NCBI GenBank assembly: GCA_009780445.1
Contig: WRAA01000038.1
Span: 1 to 12,041 of the forward strand
Direction of reading: 5' to 3'
Source of the DNA: Defluviitaleaceae bacterium
GTDB lineage: Bacteria > Bacillota > Clostridia > Lachnospirales > WRAA01
DNA: 12,041 nt
The translations under genes and the position numbers were made by a program. Under the pieces are notes generated by a model. The model was not told the DNA's origin and ran no database searches. It worked only from the letters and a program-made list of their open reading frames with translations. Numbering within the stretch: position 1 is the stretch's first letter; each line of letters begins with the position of its first letter. Positions 1 to 5,612 of this stretch are shown piece by piece.

Positions 1-123
1 GCAAGAATGCTGTGTGCCGGTGGCACACGTTTAGCATCCGGAGCGTCAGCGTAGGAAAAAGCGACGACGCATTGCGTGAAACTGGCCGCAAAGATGGTGT
101 CGGCTAGTTTCGAAAGAGGTCTA
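1..123. other. Leader region upstream of trmK, no gene recognised
   Basis: No frame here gives a recognisable protein end. In Bacillus relatives rpoD lies upstream of trmK, but the typical sigma-A C-terminus is not visible in any frame. The stretch holds two inverted repeats. One is a 7-bp perfect stem at 12-18/22-28 (GTGTGCC with a GGT loop). The other is an 11-bp stem at 78-88/101-111 with one G.T pair and a 12-base loop, ending just before the trmK ribosome binding site. Neither is followed by a T-run, so they are not typical terminators. Confidence 0.5.
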
Positions 124-807
124 ATGATTATATCGAAGCGTATACAGACAATCGCGGGGCATATCGCCTTTGCGGACATCGCGGACATCGGCACGGATCA
201 CGGGCATTTGCCGATCTTCGCCATACAAAGCGGCCTGGCCACACGCGCCATCGCCGCGGATATCAACCCCGGCCCGCTTTCCCACGCACGGCGCAACGCC
301 GCCTCCGCGGGAATCACCGACATAGACTTCAGGCTGGGCGGCGGGCTTGACGTACTGCAACCCGGCGAAGCCGGCACCATCGTGATCTCCGGCATGGGCG
401 GCAGGCTTTTGGCTGACATCCTCCGCGCCGGCCGTGACGTGGCGGCAAGTGCCGGCCAGCTGATCCTTTCGCCGCACCTTGACGTACCGTATTTGCGCCG
501 CGCCGTCCACGGCCTTGGCTTTAACATCTTCGCCGAGGACATGACGGAGGACGACGGCAAGTACTACAACATACTGGACATCCGCGCCGGCGCCCCGCGG
601 GAGGCGGACTACGGCGGCAGGGAATATCTGCTGGGCCGCCATCTGCTGCGCACCCGCCCGCCCGCGTTCCTAGGCTATTGCCGCATGATGGCCGCGCGGT
701 ACGCCAAGATCGCGGACGACATCCGCAAGGCCGCGCCGCTTGGCAGTGCCGGCACGGCAAAGCTCGCGGAAACCGAACGGCTCCGCGACGCTCATAACGA
801 GGTATGA
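124..807 (+). CDS. trmK: tRNA (adenine(22)-N1)-methyltransferase TrmK
   Basis: This is a 227-residue protein of the TrmK/YqfN family, which uses S-adenosylmethionine to methylate N1 of A22 in tRNA in the cytoplasm. The Rossmann-type SAM site shows as DIGTDHGHLP at residues 21-30, an acidic end to beta-2 (ADINPGPL, 45-52) and the family signature ISGMGG at 88-93. The C-terminal third is helical, as expected for the family, and length is close to the usual 230-240. I start at ATG 124, where AGAGG (115-119) precedes it and where MIISKR matches the usual family N-terminus; a longer frame from 76 adds 16 residues without homology. The stop is one base before the nif3 start, so the two are co-translated. 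trmK beside nif3 (yqfN-yqfO) is a conserved Firmicute arrangement. The methyltransferase assignment is family-based and strong. Confidence 0.92.
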   Translation: MIISKRIQTIAGHIAFADIADIGTDHGHLPIFAIQSGLATRAIAADINPGPLSHARRNAASAGITDIDFRLGGGLDVLQPGEAGTIVISGMGGRLLADILRAGRDVAASAGQLILSPHLDVPYLRRAVHGLGFNIFAEDMTEDDGKYYNILDIRAGAPREADYGGREYLLGRHLLRTRPPAFLGYCRMMAARYAKIADDIRKAAPLGSAGTAKLAETERLRDAHNEV

Positions 808-808
808 T

Positions 809-1624
809 ATGGACAACACTAACATAGTATACGTGCGCGATATCGCGTCGGAAGTAGAGGCTCTCGCGCCGGTCGCGCTGAAGGAGGACTGGGACAATGT
901 TGGCCTGATGGTCGGCGAAAGTGATGCCCGCGTCCGCAAAGTTCTTGTCGCGCTGGATGTTGTTGACGGCGTGATAGACGAAGCCCTGTCCGCCGGCGCT
1001 GACATGATCGTGGCGCACCACCCGCTGATCTTCGGCGGCCTAAAGTCCGTTACGTCGGACACGCCAACCGGCCGGCGTATCATTCGCCTTCTGCGCGCAA
1101 ACATCGCGGTCTATGCCGCACACACCAACTTGGATTCAGCCGAAGGCGGCGTTAACGACGCGCTGTTCGGCGTGCTGGGGCTTGCCGGGCGGAAAGTGTT
1201 GATGGGCGGCGCGGAAAATGCCGCCGGCCTTGGCCGCGTGGGTGATCTTCCAACACCTGTGCCGCTGGGCGAGTTCGCGAAGTTTGTGCGCGAACGGCTT
1301 GGCGCACCGCACATTTCCTTCTGCGGCGAAGCGTCGTCGCCCGTGAGCCGCGTGGGGCTGTGCGGCGGCGCGGCGTGCGACACGCCCTTCCTGCAAGCCG
1401 CCAAGGCGCAGGGCTGCCACGTATACATCACGGGCGATGTCAAGTATCACAAGGCGCAGGAAGCCGCAGACCTTGGCCTCTGCCTGATAGACGCGACACA
1501 CTACTACAGCGAAGTACACATAGTTCCCCTGCTCTGCCGGTACTTGGCGGGCAAGTTCCCGCACACCGAAGTTGTTCCCTCAGCGTTTAACCCGCAAACG
1601 ATGCAGATAGTTAGGAACTGTTGA
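809..1624 (+). CDS. Nif3-like dinuclear metal centre protein (YqfO/GTP cyclohydrolase I type 2 family)
   Basis: This 271-residue protein belongs to the Nif3/YqfO/YbgI family, toroidal hexamers with a two-metal site whose physiological reaction is unsettled. Expected metal-ligand motifs are visible: H70-H71 in AHHPLIFGG, D109 in AHTNLDS, and H231 with E235 near the C-terminus (HYYSE). It has the short single-domain length and lacks the roughly 100-residue PII-like insertion of B. subtilis YqfO (373 residues). ATG 809 is chosen because GAGG at 799-802 lies 6 bases ahead and the upstream extension (740-808) is only trmK out of frame. The gene begins one base after the trmK stop, so it is translationally coupled. 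The stop codon (1622-1624) falls inside a long palindrome that may affect expression of the next gene. Family membership is secure; a precise function is not claimed. Confidence 0.9.
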   Translation: MDNTNIVYVRDIASEVEALAPVALKEDWDNVGLMVGESDARVRKVLVALDVVDGVIDEALSAGADMIVAHHPLIFGGLKSVTSDTPTGRRIIRLLRANIAVYAAHTNLDSAEGGVNDALFGVLGLAGRKVLMGGAENAAGLGRVGDLPTPVPLGEFAKFVRERLGAPHISFCGEASSPVSRVGLCGGAACDTPFLQAAKAQGCHVYITGDVKYHKAQEAADLGLCLIDATHYYSEVHIVPLLCRYLAGKFPHTEVVPSAFNPQTMQIVRNC

Positions 1625-1638
1625 TTAACAGTTCCTAA
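1611..1638. promoter_or_regulatory. 28-bp palindrome at the nif3/GntR junction (operator or attenuating hairpin)
   Basis: Arms 1611-1622 (TTAGGAACTGTT) and 1627-1638 are perfect 12-bp reverse complements around the loop GATT. The structure spans the nif3 stop codon and ends two bases before the GGAGG of the GntR gene (1641-1645). There is no T-run after it, so it is a poor intrinsic terminator. Its place directly before a GntR gene suggests an autoregulatory operator, or an RNA hairpin affecting translation of the regulator; both are inference. Confidence 0.65.
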
Positions 1639-1650
1639 ACGGAGGTACAT

Positions 1651-2370
1651 ATGGACCATCAGCCGCCACGAGGTGACTCGGTTATCCTTCCTACTTACAA
1701 GGAAGTCGCGTACCAGATGATCAAGGAAGCCATTCTGTACCGTAAGATAAAGGTCGGCGAGTTCTATTCGCAGGACGCCCTGTGCAGTGAACTCGGCATA
1801 AACCGCACCCCCGTCCGCGAGGCTCTGCTGGAGCTTCAAAAAGAGGGCTACATCAGCTTTATGCGCGGCAAGGGCATACAGATAGTTACGCTAAGCCGCA
1901 AGCAGGCCGAGGACATTCTGGAGATGCGCTATGTTATCGAGCTGGCCGGCATCGAGCTGGCGGCACGCCGCCGCACACCCGCGGCCTTGGCGGGCATACG
2001 CGCCAGCCTCGAAGAGATGGAACTCAACATCGGCAACAACGCCGACAAAACATCACTCTACAAGCTGGATCGCAAGTTCCATGTAAGGCTGTTTGAAGCC
2101 GCCGGCAACAACATGATGCTGGACGCGCTGGAAGATCTTCGCGATCAGTTCCTCCGGATGGAGTCCCAGAGCACCTTCGACAACCCCGCGCAGAGCCGGC
2201 AAGTCGTCGAAGAACACCGCCGTATCTACAGCGCGGTGGAGGAAGGCGACGCGGATACGGCGCGTGAGGCCATGCGCAGCCACCTGGATCTCACATACCG
2301 CCGCACCGTAAAGCCCATTATCGACACCCTGCAAAACTATATTGAGAGGAGCCACACCCGTGAAAGTTAG
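1651..2370 (+). CDS. GntR-family transcriptional regulator, FadR/FCD subfamily
   Basis: A 239-residue DNA-binding regulator. Residues about 16-82 form the N-terminal winged helix with the typical GntR helix-turn-helix (ALCSELGINRTPVREALLEL, 43-62) and wing (GKGIQIV). Residues about 85-220 are the helical FCD effector domain. Its four usual metal/ligand-contact residues are present: D140, H144, H189 and H211, so it probably binds a metal and a small carboxylate. Ribosome binding site GGAGG (1641-1645) sits 5 bases before ATG. The 3' end overlaps the amidase start by 11 bases, so the two are coupled and the regulator probably controls this operon or itself, perhaps through the palindrome at 1611-1638. 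The effector cannot be read from sequence. Confidence 0.92.
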   Translation: MDHQPPRGDSVILPTYKEVAYQMIKEAILYRKIKVGEFYSQDALCSELGINRTPVREALLELQKEGYISFMRGKGIQIVTLSRKQAEDILEMRYVIELAGIELAARRRTPAALAGIRASLEEMELNIGNNADKTSLYKLDRKFHVRLFEAAGNNMMLDALEDLRDQFLRMESQSTFDNPAQSRQVVEEHRRIYSAVEEGDADTAREAMRSHLDLTYRRTVKPIIDTLQNYIERSHTRES

Positions 2371-3154
2371 CATGATCCAGATGAATATGCTGCTCGGCGA
2401 ACCCGACTACAACTTCGACCACGCCGTAAGCCTTGTGCGCAAAGCCGCCGAATCCAAGCCCGACGTAATAACCATGCCCGAAACATGGAATCTCGGCTTC
2501 TTCCCGAAATACAGCCCCAACAGCCCGGCCGACAAGGAAGGCAACCGCACAAAACGCGTGCTGGGCGCGCTGGCCAAGGAACACGGCGTGAACATCATCG
2601 CAGGTTCCGTCATAACCCGGTACGACGATAACATCTTTAATACATCCTACACCTTCGACCGCCAAGGCTGCCTTGTCGCGTCCTACAACAAAGCCCACCT
2701 GTTCAGCCCCATGGGCGAAGATCTGCACTTTAGCAAGGGCGGCCACCTCTCCACCTTCGAGCTGGACGGCGTGCGCTGCGGCATCGCGATCTGTTACGAC
2801 ATCCGCTTCCCCGAGATGATCCGCACAATGTCGCTCACCACCATAGACATACTCTTTGTGGTGGCGCAGTGGCCGCAAGCCCGGCTTGAACACTGGCAGA
2901 CACTCAACAAGGCACGCGCCATCGAGAACCAGATCTTCGTCTGCTGCACCAACTCCGTGGGAACCGCCGGCGACGTCAGGTACGGCGGACACTCCGCGGT
3001 CATCAGTCCTTGGGGCGACATCCTGCGCGAAGGCGGCGACTTTGAAGAGATTATTTCCGAAGAAATGGACCTCTCCATCGTCGAAGGCATCCGCACCGGC
3101 ATGAACATCTACCGCGACAGACGGCCGGAACTCTACAGCGGCCTGCTAAGCTAG
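2360..3154 (+). CDS. Carbon-nitrogen hydrolase (nitrilase superfamily), probable omega-amidase-like
   Basis: This 264-residue enzyme has the complete Glu-Lys-Cys triad of the nitrilase superfamily: E41 (MPET), K111 (YNKAHLF) and C145 (AICYDIRFPE), with E120 in the usual position of the second glutamate. The order and spacing, and the later blocks ARAIENQ and GHSAVISPWG, resemble the Nit2/YafV/YkrU branch, whose members hydrolyse 2-oxoglutaramate or 2-oxosuccinamate to the 2-oxo acid and ammonia. I assign the class firmly but the substrate only tentatively. GTG 2360 is chosen because AGAGGAG (2345-2351) lies 8 bases ahead and MKVSMIQMN is a typical start; it overlaps the GntR gene by 11 bases. 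No terminator is visible after the stop. A cytoplasmic location is expected, as no signal peptide or membrane segment is seen. Confidence 0.9.
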   Translation: MKVSMIQMNMLLGEPDYNFDHAVSLVRKAAESKPDVITMPETWNLGFFPKYSPNSPADKEGNRTKRVLGALAKEHGVNIIAGSVITRYDDNIFNTSYTFDRQGCLVASYNKAHLFSPMGEDLHFSKGGHLSTFELDGVRCGIAICYDIRFPEMIRTMSLTTIDILFVVAQWPQARLEHWQTLNKARAIENQIFVCCTNSVGTAGDVRYGGHSAVISPWGDILREGGDFEEIISEEMDLSIVEGIRTGMNIYRDRRPELYSGLLS

Positions 3155-3197
3155 AATAATTTACTGCATCCCGCGAAACAGGACATACTGTTGCCGT

Positions 3198-3227
3198 GTT
3201 TGATGTGCTATGATTAGGGCATCAAAC
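3198..3227. promoter_or_regulatory. 8-bp inverted repeat around a TATGAT in the VOC-gene leader
   Basis: GTTTGATG (3198-3205) and CATCAAAC (3220-3227) are perfect reverse complements 14 bases apart, and TATGAT (3209-3214), a good -10 hexamer, lies between them. No convincing -35 is found 17 bases upstream (TACTGT at best). This could be a repressed promoter for the VOC gene, or chance. Confidence 0.35.
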
Positions 3228-3247
3228 TACGAAAGGGGCATGTACAC

Positions 3248-3649
3248 ATGCTTATACCAACAATCAGCTACCAAGGCAACTGCAACGACGCAATAACTTT
3301 CTACAAGGACATACTCGGCGCGGAGGTGCGCGCCATATACTACTTCCGCGACGCGCCGCCGGATCACGGCATGGACGAATCACTTCCGCCGGATTTCGTC
3401 ATGCACTCAGAGGTCGTGATAAGCGACACCCTGCTCTACCTCACAGACGGAGCCGCAACTCCCGTGTCAAGCGAAAGCTTCTGCCTGTCTCTCTCCTTCG
3501 ACACCGAAGAGGAAGTGATCTCCCTCTTCAACAAGATAGCGAAGGACGGCAAGGTCATCGAACCGCCGGCCAAGCAGTGGTGGGCGGCTCTGTACAGCTA
3601 TGTCACGGATCCCTTCGGCCTTTCCTGGATGATCATGACAAACGAATAA
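3248..3649 (+). CDS. VOC-superfamily (PhnB-like glyoxalase/bleomycin-resistance fold) protein
   Basis: A 133-residue protein with the PhnB-like signature: an N-terminal Y-x-G-N-C-N-D-A-I-x-F-Y-K block (residues 8-20) and a C-terminal DPFG-x-x-W block (121-127), which form the two beta-alpha-beta-beta-beta halves of the fold. Such proteins bind metals or small molecules, but many PhnB-like members have no known reaction, so none is assigned. Start ATG 3248 has AAGGGG (3233-3238) 9 bases ahead. The gene stands alone with its own leader and an inverted repeat. It ends 6 bases before the break point of the opposing sigma-G remnant, so a rearrangement joined these sequences close to its stop codon. 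Confidence 0.85.
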   Translation: MLIPTISYQGNCNDAITFYKDILGAEVRAIYYFRDAPPDHGMDESLPPDFVMHSEVVISDTLLYLTDGAATPVSSESFCLSLSFDTEEEVISLFNKIAKDGKVIEPPAKQWWAALYSYVTDPFGLSWMIMTNE

Positions 3650-3655
3650 GCTGTT

Positions 3656-3961
3656 TCGCCTGATGACACCTATCGGCACTGCGTAGGTAGAGAACTGCAC
3701 GCCCTGCTGTATGTCGAAATTATCAATAGCCTTTATCAGCCCGATGCAGCCAACCTGGAATATGTCGTCGATATGTTCACCGCGGTTGCAGAAGCGTTGT
3801 ATGATGCTTAGGACAAGGCGCAGATTGCCGTAGATATATTGCTCGCGCGCTTCCTCGTCGCCTTCCAGAATACGGTTGAAAAGCTCCTTCTTCTCATCCG
3901 CCTTTAGTATCGGCAGCTTGGCCGTGTTCACGCCGCATATTTCAACCTTGTTGTTAAGCAT
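3656..3961 (-). pseudogene. sigG: 3'-truncated sporulation sigma factor sigma-G (N-terminal about 102 residues)
   Basis: Read on the minus strand from ATG 3961, the protein begins MLNNKVEICGVNTAKLPILK and continues through NGNL-like RLVLSIIQRF and FQVGCIGLIKAIDNFD to FSTYAVP, a very close match to sigma-G as known from Bacillus and Clostridium. Regions 1.2 and 2.1-2.3 (start) are present. Around residues 94-102 the usual AVPMIIGEIRR reads AVPIGVIRR, two residues short, and homology then stops. Region 2.4 (-10 reading), region 3 and region 4 (-35 reading) are absent; full sigma-G is about 255-260 residues. The frame stays open to 3467 by running antisense through the VOC gene, giving a 62-residue unrelated tail. 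The gene keeps a good ribosome binding site (GGAGG, 5 bases before ATG). Most likely a decayed remnant or partial copy; a functional fragment is possible. Confidence 0.82.
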
Positions 3962-4012
3962 AGTTGCCTCCGTATGGTTGCCCGAATGTTAGACCTCTTC
4001 CGTACACTATAG

Positions 4013-4040
4013 ATAATTACCCGGGTGAGACTATTTATAC
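4013..4040 (-). promoter_or_regulatory. Possible relic of a sigma-F/G-type promoter upstream of the sigG fragment
   Basis: On the minus strand GTATA (4040-4036) matches the -35 of sigma-F/G promoters. GGGTAATTAT (4022-4013) partly fits the sigma-F -10 pattern (GG..A). The spacer is at the short edge and the -10 match is imperfect. It sits between the terminator and the sigG fragment, where such a promoter would be expected. Weak evidence. Confidence 0.28.
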
Positions 4041-4042
4041 GC

Positions 4043-4076
4043 AAAAAAGTTGCCGAAAAATGTCGGCAACTTTTTT
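4043..4076. terminator. Strong bidirectional intrinsic terminator
   Basis: Arms 4043-4056 (AAAAAAGTTGCCGA) and 4063-4076 are perfect 14-bp reverse complements around a 6-base loop (AAAATG). The A6/T6 ends supply a T-run on either strand. It lies 64 bases beyond the stop of the propeller/coiled-coil gene on the minus strand, and upstream of the sigG fragment. It thus insulates the fragment from read-through and also ends any + transcript arriving from the VOC gene. Confidence 0.9.
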
Positions 4077-4139
4077 GTGTCTCCCCCTGCTTGTAAACAT
4101 ACGGAAAACGCAAAATTGGAAATTATTGGGTGAAATTTC

Positions 4140-5447
4140 CTATTGACATTCGGCGTTTTCATGTTTCTGCGAAACTATCATCAAGGGATAGCGCAGAGCC
4201 GGCCTTCGTTCTTGCGCGGCAGACTGCGAGAGCGCGTCCACCTCGGCCTCCAGAGCCTTCACGCGCTGCGCAAACTTTGCGCGCTCCTCGCCGGCGGCGT
4301 GCATAAACTTGGCCATCTGCTTCTCCTTTTCGGCCAGGAGCATCTCGGCGACCTCCAGCTTGTCGCGGTAGTAGATGATCTTGCCCGTGAGTTCCTCGGT
4401 GTTGGCCTGTTGCCGGGGGGCGACGGCGGGCGGTGCTGCCGCCGCGGGGAAGAAGTCCTCGTACATATCCGGCAGAAGCTGGATGTCGGCGGCGTTGTTG
4501 CGGTCCACGTACAGCTGGCGCAGATAGTACGCGCGGGTGTCCATGGGTATCTGCGAAATATACGCCGCCTTCACCGGCGCGGCGCAGAGCTTATTCGTGT
4601 AGCGCACCGGCGCGGAGAAGGTGCGCCCGTGATCATCGGAGGACGAGAACACAAGGCTGCCGCCGCTCATAAAGAACGCCGTCAGCACATTCGTTATGTA
4701 CATCAGCATACAGTTGCCCAGCTGCTGGCCTTCCGCCAGAACCACGGCTTCCGCAAAGCCGGCATCATCCTTCCTGCGGTATACGATCTGGTTCATGAAC
4801 TGATTCTTGACGACCATCAGGGCGTGCAGGCTGTTGTCCGTGGCAAGGAAGGATGTATCGGCTATACGGCCGGCCGTGCTGTAGACCTCGTTGAAATCCG
4901 TCGTGCGGTTCGGGCCGGCTTCGACATAACCTACGCAGGACTCGGAGCCGCTCTTCGCATACAGCACCAACGCGTGTTCCGGAGTAAGCATCTGCACGGA
5001 AAACGGCAAAAGGCCGGGGGCGTAGGTATCAACAGTGTGCGGCGGCTGCCACTTGCCAAACTCATCCATGCCGCGCATAATCAGCGATCCGCTGTCCGCG
5101 CCGCCCGTGCTGTTGTACAGAATCGAAAGCTTGCCGTCCGACACCATGGGATATATGTGCAGCTTTGCCTGCCTGTCGCCGGGGTTCTTGAGCATCAGTC
5201 GCGACTTCCACTCCCCATTGTGCAGCCTGTGAAGGTGTACGTCCCCTTCCGCATCCTGCGCAAACAGGTACAGCGTGCCGTGCCTGTCGCAGGACACCGT
5301 GAAGTTGTCCTGCGCGCCCTCCGCCACAACAGACGGCTTGCCCCACTTCCCGCCCTCATAACACCGCAGTGCAATGCCGGAACTTTCGCTGTGGTAGAAT
5401 GTATAGAGCCGGTTGTCGGCCATTCGTACAATGTACAGATTCCTCAC
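4140..5447 (-). CDS. Protein of unknown function: probable beta-propeller with C-terminal coiled coil
   Basis: I do not recognise this 435-residue protein. Residues 1 to about 330 are rich in short beta-strand-like repeats (such as RNLYIVRMADNRLYTFYH and HGTLYLFAQDAEGDVHLHRLHNGEW). There is one clear Asp-box (SSSDDHGRTF, 268-277), as in sialidase/BNR-type propellers. A Pro/Ala linker (about 334-346) leads to a charged helical stretch (about 349-408) with heptad-like spacing, probably a coiled coil, and a short tail. There is no signal peptide or membrane segment, so a cytoplasmic scaffold or sensor is more likely than a secreted sialidase; no catalytic set is seen. I prefer GTG 5447 because GAGGTGG (5459-5453) lies 5 bases ahead; GTG 5456 would overlap that site. 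The gene is divergent from the cell-wall amidase and ends before the 4043-4076 terminator. A long open frame on the opposite strand is Arg/His-rich and reads as a shadow. Confidence 0.72.
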   Translation of the reverse strand: MRNLYIVRMADNRLYTFYHSESSGIALRCYEGGKWGKPSVVAEGAQDNFTVSCDRHGTLYLFAQDAEGDVHLHRLHNGEWKSRLMLKNPGDRQAKLHIYPMVSDGKLSILYNSTGGADSGSLIMRGMDEFGKWQPPHTVDTYAPGLLPFSVQMLTPEHALVLYAKSGSESCVGYVEAGPNRTTDFNEVYSTAGRIADTSFLATDNSLHALMVVKNQFMNQIVYRRKDDAGFAEAVVLAEGQQLGNCMLMYITNVLTAFFMSGGSLVFSSSDDHGRTFSAPVRYTNKLCAAPVKAAYISQIPMDTRAYYLRQLYVDRNNAADIQLLPDMYEDFFPAAAAPPAVAPRQQANTEELTGKIIYYRDKLEVAEMLLAEKEKQMAKFMHAAGEERAKFAQRVKALEAEVDALSQSAAQERRPALRYPLMIVSQKHENAECQ

Positions 5448-5478
5448 GCAGACCACCTCACCTCACCATATACCATAC

Positions 5479-5493
5479 TATTTCCCGGAAATA
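5479..5493. promoter_or_regulatory. 7-bp-arm palindrome in the divergent control region
   Basis: TATTTCC (5479-5485) and GGAAATA (5487-5493) are perfect reverse complements around one C. It lies 31 bases ahead of the propeller-gene start on the minus strand. A weak minus-strand promoter can be drawn upstream of it (TTGCAG 5541-5536, 16-base spacer, TAATAT 5519-5514), placing the palindrome at about the start of that transcript. An operator role is inference. Confidence 0.4.
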
Positions 5494-5547
5494 AACTTGT
5501 GACTGTTCCGAAAATATTAAATAATTATTACAATTCTGCAACGTAAT

Positions 5548-5577
5548 TAGACAAAATACTTCCGATTGTGTTATAAT
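5548..5577 (+). promoter_or_regulatory. Sigma-A-type promoter for the amidase operon
   Basis: TAGACA (5548-5553) and a perfect TATAAT (5572-5577) are 18 bases apart in an AT-rich island, unlike the GC-rich coding regions. Transcription would start near 5584, giving a short leader before GGAGG (5603-5607) and ATG 5613. Confidence 0.72.
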
Positions 5578-5612
5578 TCCTCTAAGTATATTACTATCTC
5601 GCGGAGGTATTC

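Noticed and set aside
1..123. Possible 3' end of rpoD, expected upstream of trmK in Bacillus
   Set aside because: No frame shows the conserved sigma-70 region 4 end; context alone is not enough.
5456..5456. GTG at 5456 as start of the propeller protein
   Set aside because: It would lie inside the Shine-Dalgarno-like GAGGTGG, which is ideally placed for GTG 5447.
4143..5546. A 467-codon open frame on the + strand
   Set aside because: It is rich in Arg, His, Leu and Ala without domain features, runs through the divergent promoter region, and is antisense to a frame with an Asp-box, coiled coil and a fitting ribosome binding site. It is a shadow.
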